Counted from the first letter of the stretch, positions 1 to 5,775 are shown. The stretch: 6,051 bases of DNA from Acidimicrobiales bacterium (GCA_013044465.1 JABEUL010000121.1:1-6051); one strand, 5' to 3'. Translations and numbers: made by a program. Notes: generated from the sequence alone by a model not told the origin.

Positions 1-40
1 AAGCCTCATCTTTTTGAGCTCGTGAATAACGAGTTTCCAT
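1..40 (-). CDS. N-terminal fragment of an unidentified leftward gene
   Basis: An ATG at 40-38 opens a frame that stays open to the window edge (13 complete codons, METRYSRAQKDEA). A strong Shine-Dalgarno, AAGGAG at 54-49, sits 8 bases before the ATG, which is the main reason to accept so short a fragment. The gene points away from the ribbon-helix-helix remnant and the toxin module, so it is a separate transcription unit. The start of the protein, basic and polar, loosely resembles the opening of transposase or other helix-turn-helix proteins, but 13 residues cannot support a function. An inverted repeat (CTCGT/ACGAG, 19-33) lies inside the coding part and may be chance. Confidence 0.6.
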   Translation of the reverse strand, partial: METRYSRAQKDEA

Positions 41-68
41 AATTACTTCTCCTTAATAAGTGCCCTCT

Positions 69-297
69 ATGTTAATTTCTCATGCGACAACTTTCCTGAC
101 AGTGAGGGACGGCAGAGGCGCTTGAAATCGTCGCTCGAACGGACAACGTGTCGGTGTCAGAAGTAGTTCGGAATGCGATAAATAAATATATCGATGCCCG
201 TAGAGGAGATCCGGATTTTCAAAAGCGACTAACAGATTTATTTGAAGTTGAACGTGACGTTTTTAATGACTTGGAGAAATTAATGTTCTGCTTTTGA
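69..297 (+). pseudogene. Frameshifted ribbon-helix-helix (CopG/Arc-like) antitoxin-type gene
   Basis: A frame from 109 to the TGA at 295-297 encodes about 62 residues with the shape of a ribbon-helix-helix protein: helix AEALEIVARTDN, turn and second helix VSVSEVVRNAINKYI, then a charged tail (DARRGDPDFQKRL and on). It has no usable start, because TGA at 103-105 lies just upstream in the same frame. The expected N-terminal beta-strand is found in another frame, opened by ATG at 69, as TTFLTVRD (90-110). One indel near 105-112 would join strand to helices. An ATG at 82 (MRQLS) would need two indels. No Shine-Dalgarno is seen before either ATG. RHH proteins of this kind are usually antitoxins or small repressors, but no partner toxin is seen beside it. 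A sequencing error is the alternative to a true pseudogene. Confidence 0.65.
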
Positions 298-378
298 ATT
301 GAGCATAGTTAAACAGGTTTATTATTGTTAAATTGTTGAAATTTCTTCTACGACTGTGGTCTTAGTTGAAAAACTGCC

Positions 379-391
379 AGTGAATTTCACT
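379..391. promoter_or_regulatory. Palindrome AGTGAATTTCACT upstream of the toxin module
   Basis: This is a perfect 13-base palindrome (arms AGTGAA/TTCACT around one T). It ends 25 bases before the -10 box of the toxin module, so it lies at about -53 to -41 from the predicted transcription start, where an operator or activator site could sit. It differs by one base from 2510-2522 ahead of the secreted-protein gene. Calling it an operator is inference from position and symmetry; the binding protein is unknown. Confidence 0.4.
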
Positions 392-416
392 CTCCATATG
401 AGTAATTAAGGCCGTG

Positions 417-425
417 TGTTATAAT
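417..425 (+). promoter_or_regulatory. Extended -10 promoter, probably giving a leaderless mRNA
   Basis: TGTTATAAT is a perfect extended -10 element (TG, one base, TATAAT at 420-425). Seventeen bases upstream the hexamer TATGAG (397-402) is a poor -35, as is common with extended -10 promoters. Only six bases separate the -10 from ATG 432, so transcription should begin at or next to that A. This rules out the GTG at 414, which would lie inside the promoter, as a start codon for this transcript. Leaderless transcripts are common in actinobacteria. Confidence 0.65.
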
Positions 426-431
426 AGATGT

Positions 432-776
432 ATGGGTGAAAGATTGATTTCTGTAGTCGCCGATGTTGGTACACGACCTTTGATAAATTTAGACCCGGCG
501 TTACTCAAGTACTATGCTTCTAAATATATCTGGTGGAAGACACCTGATGAAGCGGTAAGTTTTCCTCAGCATGTTATTGCCCAAGTAATGAATATTGGGA
601 GCTATGAAGATGTTGAGAGCCTTACCGATCTTGTAGGTGACGATATTATTCGGAGAGTTTTACAGCAGGCTGAGCCAGGACAGTTTGACGCAAATTCGTG
701 GGCTTACTGGCATTATCGACTCAATCTTGCACCAATGGGCAAAGTTCCTCTTTTACCTCGTCGGCAATTCTTATAG
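432..776 (+). CDS. Antitoxin-like protein paired with an AbiEii-family toxin
   Basis: This is a 114-residue soluble protein without signal peptide, membrane segment or obvious DNA-binding domain. It matches a small uncharacterised family that, from memory, often precedes AbiEii-type nucleotidyltransferases. Its hallmarks are WWKT-PDEAV (34-42), IAQVMNIGSYEDV (49-61), a Pro-Gly turn (82-83), the aromatic block SWAYWHYRL (89-97) and a Pro/Arg-rich tail ending PLLPRRQF. By position and known pairings it is the probable antitoxin. It is not AbiEi, which is larger with an N-terminal winged helix. The start is ATG 432 because a consensus -10 ends six bases upstream; a GTG at 414 would add six residues but overlaps the promoter. 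The toxin starts 7 bases after its TAG. The family match is confident; the antitoxin role is inferred. Confidence 0.75.
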   Translation: MGERLISVVADVGTRPLINLDPALLKYYASKYIWWKTPDEAVSFPQHVIAQVMNIGSYEDVESLTDLVGDDIIRRVLQQAEPGQFDANSWAYWHYRLNLAPMGKVPLLPRRQFL

Positions 777-783
777 CATTGAT

Positions 784-1473
784 ATGCTAAAACCTTACCG
801 AGAGATACTGCCGCCTGAACAAAACAGTTTGTGGTCAGATCTTTCAATAGTAACTGGGCTTGGATTCGTACTTTATGGAGGGACAGCCATTGCACTGCGC
901 CTTGGACACCGACAGTCGGTTGATTTCGATTTCTTCACTGAAAATGACTTTGACACAGGACAACTGGCAAACAAAATTCCATTCTTTAGAGAATCAACAA
1001 TCATCCAAAATGCAACGAACACGTTAAGTTTACTTGTTTCAACCAATAAAAGCATTGATTCATATACAAAGGTGTCATTCTTTGGAGGTATCGGTTTTGG
1101 AAGAGTCGGTGAACCGGATTTAACAGATGACGGAATATTATGCGTTGCATCGCTAGACGACTTGTTAGCAACTAAGTTGGCGGTAATATTGCAAAGGCCC
1201 AAGGCTAAGGACTATATGGATATAGCGGCAATGCTTATTTCCGGACTTAATCTGGCCTACGGAATGGCCTCAGCTCAGGCTTTATACGGCAACAACTTTC
1301 AGCCATCCACAAGTCTTAAAGCACTCGTCTATTATGAAGACGGAGATTTGTTTACACTTGATGATAAGCATAAGAAAATACTCATCAGCGCAGTAAGCGC
1401 AGTAAGACAAATTCCACAGGTACCACTTAAGTCGGTTCATCTCGGAATAGACCTGCAACAAATAAAAAATTAA
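784..1473 (+). CDS. AbiEii/AbiGii-family nucleotidyltransferase toxin
   Basis: This 229-residue protein carries the DNA polymerase beta-like nucleotidyltransferase signature of the AbiEii/AbiGii family: YGGTAIALRLGHRQSVDFDFF (split as YGGT at 31-34, GHRQS at 41-45, acidic pair D47/D49 for metal), then K131 in LLATKLAVIL and the RPKAKDYMD block at 138-146 with K142, D143 and D146. AbiEii enzymes transfer nucleotides, and studied relatives modify tRNA ends and block growth; the substrate here is unknown. An in-frame ATG at 637 would add 49 residues but lies inside the upstream antitoxin gene; ATG 784 follows that gene's TAG by 7 bases and gives the usual family N-terminus (ILPPEQNSLW). No clear Shine-Dalgarno is present, so translation is probably coupled. 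The key residues look intact. Its role could be phage defence or plasmid-style maintenance. Confidence 0.85.
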   Translation: MLKPYREILPPEQNSLWSDLSIVTGLGFVLYGGTAIALRLGHRQSVDFDFFTENDFDTGQLANKIPFFRESTIIQNATNTLSLLVSTNKSIDSYTKVSFFGGIGFGRVGEPDLTDDGILCVASLDDLLATKLAVILQRPKAKDYMDIAAMLISGLNLAYGMASAQALYGNNFQPSTSLKALVYYEDGDLFTLDDKHKKILISAVSAVRQIPQVPLKSVHLGIDLQQIKN

Positions 1474-1911
1474 TAAAAGCGAAATTCATATTGTCATAAT
1501 TTGCTTACGGATTGGTAAACGTAAAGAGCCTAGGTAAGTCTAATAGGTTTGTTCTGAGTTCTTAAAAGCAGCCCCACGGAATTTGAATCCGTGTCTCTAC
1601 CTTGAGAGAGCGGTGCCACGACCACGTTGCCACGCGGGCAGCTCTTATCGGTGAAGTGGCAAAATTTGGTGGCTTATGAGATACAAAAATAGAAGTGCAA
1701 AGTTATGCATAATCTAGCGGATTTTTACTCGCAGAATACCAGGATCATAGTGGAATGTTTATAGAGCCTATTCACCTAAAATATGAAATTGGGGTCCTGG
1801 CCGATTTCTTTAATACCCTTATGATTATACCGTATACATAATTTCAAACGAGTACTGCCTCCCTGAAAGTCACACGATATGGCAATGAGCCAAGCAATCC
1901 AGAAAGTAAAA
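1474..1911. other. Intergenic stretch between toxin and terminator; little apart from a tRNA-like sequence
   Basis: Just after the toxin stop, AAGC-G-AAATT (1477-1486) can pair with AATTTGCTT (1498-1506) around one bulged base. No T-run follows, so it is a weak candidate for the toxin terminator. The tRNA-like sequence at 1568-1642 is listed separately. From 1643 to 1911 only short frames exist. The longest that reads like protein opens at about 1756 on the plus strand (MFIEPIHLKYEIGVLADF and a few more residues, 29 in all), with no good ribosome site. A TATAAT on the minus strand (1829-1824) faces the tRNA-like sequence but is about 175 bases away and lacks a well-spaced -35. I see no convincing protein gene here. 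Confidence 0.5.
1568..1642 (-). tRNA. tRNA-Glu(CTC)-like sequence, degenerate or atypical
   Basis: Read on the minus strand, the 3' two thirds line up with bacterial tRNA-Glu. The anticodon loop CTCTCAA (1608-1602) has T33 and anticodon CTC, followed by a 4-base variable loop AGAC. The T arm is perfect: stem ACGGA/TCCGT with loop TTCAAAT (1587-1581). The rest is poor. The anticodon stem CCGCT/GGTAG has a C-A mismatch and two wobbles. The 5' strand GCTGCCC pairs with GGGCTGC at the 3' end only with a T-T mismatch and an extra T-stem pair. The D arm (three CGTGG copies) lacks a clean stem, and the T expected at position 8 is missing. No CCA is encoded; TTTT follows. It may be a decayed tRNA, perhaps a former integration site, or an unusual tRNA from a mobile element. 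Confidence 0.5.
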
Positions 1912-1942
1912 AACTGGTGGACCCCTAATGGGTCCACCAGTT
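1908..1942 (-). terminator. Intrinsic terminator of the secreted-protein gene
   Basis: Arms AACTGGTGGACCC (1912-1924) and GGGTCCACCAGTT (1930-1942) form a perfect 13-base-pair stem with a 5-base loop. Six A residues at 1908-1913 become a T-run after the hairpin on the minus strand. It lies 20 bases past the stop at 1963-1965, as expected for a rho-independent terminator. The T-run on the plus side is absent, so it works mainly leftward. Confidence 0.9.
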
Positions 1943-1962
1943 AATGACTCTCGGTGTTGCTA

Positions 1963-2481
1963 TTACGAGTTAGTCGATGTTTTTGGAGCAGCTGTTGCGA
2001 TAAGTACTGCTGAGTGGTCCTTCTCGACGAGGATTACTCTGTCACCCGAGACGATCTTAGACTCAGGAAGTCCACGGAACTTAGTGGTTGACGTTATGGG
2101 TGCTGTCACGCTAACCCCATCGGGCCTTGACACAGTAATGGAAGTTGAAGAAACGTTTGCAACCGTTCCTCTGTCTTCATCTACAGTGACCCAAGTGTTG
2201 TTCTTGCCCTTGAATATAACCTCAGCGTGAACACCCCTTTTCTTGAGCATTTTCTTCAAAGCGCCCTTGTTGCAGACACCGGTTTTGCCTGATGCTTGGG
2301 CATTTGCCTTCTTGCATGCTTGGCCTAGACCATTGTGAGTTCCACTGGGGGTAGTTGTGGCTGATGCCTGGGATGCACTTAGTGGAGTCGGTGAGGACCC
2401 AGAGGTCAAGGCAAAAGCCACACCTCCTACTCCAAGCACTGCACTTGCAGCTACTGCTGCTGGAAGGCTTGCTAACTTCAT
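1963..2481 (-). CDS. Small Sec-exported protein with DUF5666-like C-terminal half
   Basis: This is a 172-residue protein. ATG 2481 is set by AAAGGAG ending 6 bases upstream. Residues 1-24 form a signal peptide: K2, a hydrophobic Ala/Val/Gly core, and a likely cut after AFA. No lipobox is seen, so it is probably released or wall-associated. Residues 25-50 are a Ser/Thr/Ala/Pro linker. Residues 54-91 are Lys-rich and hold the only two cysteines, C56 and C70, which could form a disulfide outside the cell. Residues 105-163 (GTVANVSSTSITV, SGDRVILV, SAVLIAT) resemble the small beta-strand DUF5666-type repeat of actinobacterial secreted proteins; that assignment is from pattern, not alignment. It has its own promoter region and terminator, so it is a single-gene unit between two unrelated operons. 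Function unknown. Confidence 0.85.
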   Translation of the reverse strand: MKLASLPAAVAASAVLGVGGVAFALTSGSSPTPLSASQASATTTPSGTHNGLGQACKKANAQASGKTGVCNKGALKKMLKKRGVHAEVIFKGKNNTWVTVDEDRGTVANVSSTSITVSRPDGVSVTAPITSTTKFRGLPESKIVSGDRVILVEKDHSAVLIATAAPKTSTNS

Positions 2482-2501
2482 TGTTTTCTCCTTTAATTGC
2501 G

Positions 2502-2524
2502 ATCATACAAGTGATTTTCACTTG
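2502..2524 (-). promoter_or_regulatory. Promoter with operator-like palindrome in the spacer
   Basis: On the minus strand TATGAT (2507-2502) is a good -10 located 14 bases before the AAAGGAG ribosome site. Directly upstream, a perfect 17-base palindrome CAAGTGATTTTCACTTG (2508-2524, arms CAAGTGA/TCACTTG) occupies exactly the 17-base spacer. The -35 position, TATTCT on the minus strand, is weak. A palindrome filling the spacer is a classic repressor placement, and regulator help is also possible given the weak -35. The binding protein is unknown. Confidence 0.45.
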
Positions 2525-2531
2525 AGAATAA

Positions 2532-2580
2532 ATTGAACTTTTCAATCTATGTTTCTATTAAAACTTCGTATTGTTTTAAT
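2532..2580. repeat. Two further inverted repeats between the ygfZ-like gene and the secreted-protein gene
   Basis: ATTGAA-CTT-TTCAAT at 2532-2546 is perfect, with the same 3-base spacing as the neighbour at 2508-2524 and its centre 23 bases away, about two helical turns. ATTAAAAC (2557-2564) and GTTTTAAT (2573-2580) form a second perfect repeat with an 8-base gap, 9 bases after the ygfZ-like stop. The latter is nearly all A/T with one G-C pair, so as a terminator for the operon it would be weak. No better terminator for the operon is visible. Confidence 0.4.
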
Positions 2581-2588
2581 ATTATGAC

Positions 2589-3464
2589 CTAATTGTTAGG
2601 AAAGTGTAAAGGAATGGGACCCACATTGACCTGGAAGTATTCACTGATTTCGCCCCTTTTTACTTCCAAGGAAGATGCCTCATAGCCTCGCCTATTGACA
2701 AATCCAAGTCCAATGTAGCCATGGCCCGAAAAAAAGGTAGATGATGTGACCACTCCACACTCAGATGAGTCTAAAAATAGCTTGTCACCGGGCATTATCT
2801 CATTATTTGGGGAGTGAATTGCCTTCAGGGTCTTCGGGGTGTTTGAACCCCTCGAATCTACCCTTGCTACTAACTCTTGTCCTATGTAACATCCTTTGGT
2901 AAAACTGACGGCATTTTCAACTAAGGAAGGAATTTCAGCAGGAATAAGATCCGATCCATACTCTTGACCTTTTTTAGGAAACCCGCCCATGATGCGCTCA
3001 ACCTCAGCATCGCCATCTGGCACAGAAACAACTTCAACCTCGTCGGGATTTACGATGTAGTCAAGCCGCTTTATTTGATTCCATGAAAACTCAACGCGAA
3101 TACACCCATTTATGCCTTCATATAAATCTTGTTTTAGTGATTCATCTCTTGGGAGTCTAACTACCTGGAAGTCACTAAGTTCAATATTGGCTTTCACCCT
3201 GATTTTAAAGCGCTCTAGGGCCTCTTTAGTCTCGATTGTGGCATCCTTATCCATCTCTAAATAAATAAGCTCCTCGGTTGCCTTTAAGACTCTCATCAAA
3301 GTAACAAGCTTGCCTGTGGGCTTTAGCAAAAGTGACCATATGGGAGTTCCGATTTCTAGATTTTCAATGTCATTTGACAGTTGACTGTGTAGATATTTGA
3401 TTGAATCGACTCCTGAGACTACAAGTACTCGGCGATCTTGAATAGTTCCGGCAATAGAGATCAA
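2589..3464 (-). CDS. ygfZ: YgfZ/GcvT-like folate-binding protein
   Basis: With TTG 3464 as start the protein has 291 residues and the YgfZ layout. The N-terminal GcvT-like domain begins with VLVVSGVDSIKYLHSQLSND. The family signature KGCYIGQE lies at 190-197, with the conserved cysteine and a following R-D-R stretch. A C-terminal beta-barrel segment follows (GYIGLGFVNRR). In E. coli YgfZ binds tetrahydrofolate and supports Fe-S enzymes such as MiaB; the same role here is inferred. The longer frame from 3554 would overlap trpE by 88 bases, and its extra 30 residues (Cys/Arg/His-rich) look like a shadow of trpE. TTG 3464 starts 2 bases after the trpE stop and has AGGGA 5 bases upstream, so coupling is likely. 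It is slightly shorter than E. coli YgfZ. Confidence 0.85.
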   Translation of the reverse strand: MISIAGTIQDRRVLVVSGVDSIKYLHSQLSNDIENLEIGTPIWSLLLKPTGKLVTLMRVLKATEELIYLEMDKDATIETKEALERFKIRVKANIELSDFQVVRLPRDESLKQDLYEGINGCIRVEFSWNQIKRLDYIVNPDEVEVVSVPDGDAEVERIMGGFPKKGQEYGSDLIPAEIPSLVENAVSFTKGCYIGQELVARVDSRGSNTPKTLKAIHSPNNEIMPGDKLFLDSSECGVVTSSTFFSGHGYIGLGFVNRRGYEASSLEVKRGEISEYFQVNVGPIPLHFPNN

Positions 3465-3466
3465 AA

Positions 3467-5014
3467 TTATCCCTGATCTATTTCTATGCGCCTTGAGGCC
3501 ATCGATCTTGCACCTGAAATGGCGCTGATCATCGCAGCAGCCTTTGCCAAACACTCGGCATCTTCTTTTTCAGGATCGGAATCAGCCACGATGCCGGCTC
3601 CTGCTTGGAGGTAGGCGTTGCCATTGGGAGTCACAACCATAGTTCTTATTGCAATTGCAGTGTCCATATTGCCTGAGAAGTCAAAGTACCCTACCACACC
3701 TCCATAAATGCCTCGTTTTGTCACTTCAAGCTCATCTATTATTTCCATTGCCCTCACCTTAGGCGCCCCAGAGAGCGTTCCTGCAGGAAGTGTAGCTCTT
3801 AGTACGTCAACTAAAGAGGTATTCTCCTTCAACTCTCCAGAGACCTGAGAAGTCAGATGCATTACATGGCTGTAGTGCTCAAGTACCATGAGTTCATCCA
3901 CTTCCTCACTTCCAAAGTTCACCACTCGGCCCACGTCGTTCCGGGCTAAATCTACAAGCATTACGTGCTCAGCTTTTTCTTTCGGATCTTCAATTAACTC
4001 TGCACCAAGGATGCGGTCTTCTTCATCTGTGGACCCTCTTTTTCTCGTGCCTGCAATTGGCCTAGAAATAACTCTGCCGTCAATGACTTTCACCATTGGT
4101 TCCGGAGAGGCTCCAACCACGGTAACTCTTGGATTTTTCAAAAAATAGAGATAGGGCGATGGATTAACTTGTCTTAACACCCGGTAGACATCAAAGGGAT
4201 CGGCATCTAGAACCAAATCGAATCTTTGTGAGAGGACTACCTGAAAAGCATCTCCTAGAACAATAAATTCCTTTATTGCCTTGACTGCACCAATATAATC
4301 TTTTTGCACCATGGAGCGCTTGAATAGGGCGTTATTGAATTCCCTTGATGGCAGTGTGGTATCGCTTGAGGATGCCTCTTCTATCTTTTCAACCAGTACT
4401 TTCAACCGATTGATCGCCTCTAGATAAAGACCCTTTCTGGATTCGTCATCCAAGCCTTTCCCGACAAAGACATTGTCAATTAAGACCAGCCTTTGGCGCC
4501 AGTGGTCAAATGCTGCCATCTGGCCAATTACGCCCATCATGGCATCCGGTGTCCCCACGTCATCTTTAGGGACATTTGGCAAGTGCTCGATTTCCCTGAC
4601 AATGTCATAACCTATATAACCAACGACACCGCTGTGAAGAGGAGGGAAGGTATCTAATTTGGGTGACACCAGTTGACCAAGTAGGTCTTCAAGAGCACCC
4701 AAGTAACCATTGCTTCTATCGATTTCGACTTGCTCCAAAGCATCGTCTGGTGCCATGACTTGCCACGAGACTTCGCCCTTATCCAATGTAAGCCAAGACT
4801 TGAAGTTAAGGCCTACAAAGGAATACCTGGACCACCTGCCCCCATGTTCTACAGATTCAAGTAAAAATCCCTCACTTTTATCCACTAATTTCAAAAACAG
4901 CGCAACTGGCGTAATTGAATCCGATGCCACTTCGACAGCAACGGGCATCATATTGCACGCCCTCGAGTGCTTTAGCCAATTCTCTAGTTCCAGTGGGGCA
5001 ACAAATGAAGCCAA
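3467..5014 (-). CDS. trpE: Anthranilate synthase component I (TrpE)
   Basis: TrpE turns chorismate plus ammonia, supplied from glutamine by TrpG, into anthranilate, the first committed tryptophan step. From TTG 5014 the protein has 515 residues, normal for the family. Visible are the tryptophan-feedback motif LLES (51-54) with S65, ten residues on; RPIAGTRKRG (from 318), whose Ala marks TrpE rather than PabB (Lys there); EHVMLVDLARNDVGRV (349-364); GTLSGAPK (412-419); and QAGAGIVADSDPEKE (470-484). The frame is open to ATG 5110, but the 32 extra residues lie inside hisI. TTG 5014 comes 4 bases after the hisI stop and has GGAGGG 8 bases upstream, so it is preferred. No trpG or attenuator is seen; the amidotransferase subunit must be elsewhere. 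The feedback motif predicts inhibition by tryptophan. Confidence 0.95.
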   Translation of the reverse strand: MASFVAPLELENWLKHSRACNMMPVAVEVASDSITPVALFLKLVDKSEGFLLESVEHGGRWSRYSFVGLNFKSWLTLDKGEVSWQVMAPDDALEQVEIDRSNGYLGALEDLLGQLVSPKLDTFPPLHSGVVGYIGYDIVREIEHLPNVPKDDVGTPDAMMGVIGQMAAFDHWRQRLVLIDNVFVGKGLDDESRKGLYLEAINRLKVLVEKIEEASSSDTTLPSREFNNALFKRSMVQKDYIGAVKAIKEFIVLGDAFQVVLSQRFDLVLDADPFDVYRVLRQVNPSPYLYFLKNPRVTVVGASPEPMVKVIDGRVISRPIAGTRKRGSTDEEDRILGAELIEDPKEKAEHVMLVDLARNDVGRVVNFGSEEVDELMVLEHYSHVMHLTSQVSGELKENTSLVDVLRATLPAGTLSGAPKVRAMEIIDELEVTKRGIYGGVVGYFDFSGNMDTAIAIRTMVVTPNGNAYLQAGAGIVADSDPEKEDAECLAKAAAMISAISGARSMASRRIEIDQG

Positions 5015-5018
5015 GCTT

Positions 5019-5444
5019 TCAACCCTCCGAAGGGGAATCAAGGCCTGCCAGAGGCCTGAAAAAGCAGCTGTGGGCCCCAGTATGGCAAGCTCCCGAACCT
5101 TCCTGGTCAACTACAAGCAAAAGAGTATCGCCGTCACAGTCGTAGCTTATGGCCCTTAGATACTGCCGATCCCCTGATGTCTCTCCTTTGCACCAGTACT
5201 CTTGACGACTTCTAGACCAAAACCAAGTTCGACCAGTCTCAATAGTTTTCTCCAGTGAAACCAAGTTCATCCAGCCCATCATCAGCACCTGGCCAGTCTT
5301 TCTCTCCTGGATAATTGCAGGAATCAGCCCGTCTGAAGTGAATTTTAGACTTGAAATACCTTCCTGATCAGGGATAAAGGATTCTGTCGTGAAAAATGGT
5401 TCCCCTCCGATTTTTGGATAATTATTAATTTCTACGTTTTCCAT
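5019..5444 (-). CDS. hisI: Phosphoribosyl-AMP cyclohydrolase (HisI)
   Basis: HisI opens the purine ring of phosphoribosyl-AMP, an early histidine step in the cytosol, using zinc and magnesium. With ATG 5444 it has 141 residues. Conserved blocks are WFWSRSRQEYWCKGETSG (from about 74), DCDGD at 102-106 (magnesium aspartates and the first zinc cysteine) and ACHTGAHSCF (119-128), with the two other zinc cysteines. The cyclohydrolase stands alone, with no HisE pyrophosphohydrolase domain. About 30 residues precede the family core, a little longer than typical. A GTG at 5447 would add one residue. ATG 5444 overlaps the upstream stop as TGATG, so translation is probably coupled to the groES-like gene. 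No other his gene is in view. Confidence 0.95.
   Translation of the reverse strand: MENVEINNYPKIGGEPFFTTESFIPDQEGISSLKFTSDGLIPAIIQERKTGQVLMMGWMNLVSLEKTIETGRTWFWSRSRQEYWCKGETSGDRQYLRAISYDCDGDTLLLVVDQEGSGACHTGAHSCFFRPLAGLDSPSEG
5023..5028 (-). promoter_or_regulatory. Ribosome binding site that fixes the trpE start
   Basis: GGAGGG on the minus strand (5028-5023) lies within the last codons of hisI, 8 bases before TTG 5014. It is the strongest Shine-Dalgarno in the operon, and it places trpE initiation right after the hisI TGA (5021-5019) rather than at ATG 5110. Confidence 0.75.
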
Positions 5445-5761
5445 CACAGATATAGCCCCGTCGAGCCTTCAATCCTTTCAGAAGCAACTGCATGTACATC
5501 GCGCTCTCTTAGAATCAAGTAATCTTCTCCTTGTACATCAACTTCGAATCTATCTTCTGGATTAAATAAAACTTTGTCTCCAATGTGTATATTTCTCACC
5601 TGTGGCCCACTTCCAACAACTTCTGCCCATACTAGGCGCTTTGAAACTTGGGCAGTAGCTGGGATTAGTATGCCCGAGCGGCTACGCCTCTCCCCTTCGG
5701 CCAGAGGTATTTGGACCAGTAATCTATCTGCAGTCATAGCAATCTGCTGTTTTTCATTCAC
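5444..5761 (-). CDS. GroES-like (chaperonin-10 fold) protein
   Basis: This 105-residue protein has the Cpn10 layout: DRLLVQIP opening strand, a mobile-loop-like stretch RSRSGILIPATAQVSKR (26-42), the VVGSGP turn, GDKVLFNPED, and the closing DYLILRERDVHAV strand. GroES caps GroEL in the cytosol. This copy is divergent, has extra residues at both ends, and sits with amino-acid genes rather than next to groEL. It is best read as a second GroES-type paralogue, as seen in actinobacteria, whose partner is unknown. GTG 5761 is taken as start (weak GGA upstream); ATG 5737 is a shorter option that would trim 8 residues. It is the first gene of the leftward operon and overlaps hisI by one base. Confidence 0.8.
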   Translation of the reverse strand: MNEKQQIAMTADRLLVQIPLAEGERRSRSGILIPATAQVSKRLVWAEVVGSGPQVRNIHIGDKVLFNPEDRFEVDVQGEDYLILRERDVHAVASERIEGSTGLYL

Positions 5762-5775
5762 AACATTCCACGGTA

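Noticed and set aside
637..783. N-terminal extension of the nucleotidyltransferase to ATG 637
   Set aside because: It lies wholly within the antitoxin-like gene in another frame, and the family N-terminus begins at ATG 784.
1756..1845. Small plus-strand frame of 29 codons
   Set aside because: It reads a little like protein, but has no properly spaced ribosome site and no support beyond its length, which chance can give.
1928..2230. Plus-strand 100-residue frame
   Set aside because: It starts inside the terminator hairpin and is antisense to the secreted-protein gene.
2222..2545. Minus-strand 107-residue frame
   Set aside because: It is Ser/Cys-rich and overlaps the secreted-protein gene, which has a signal peptide and a good ribosome site.
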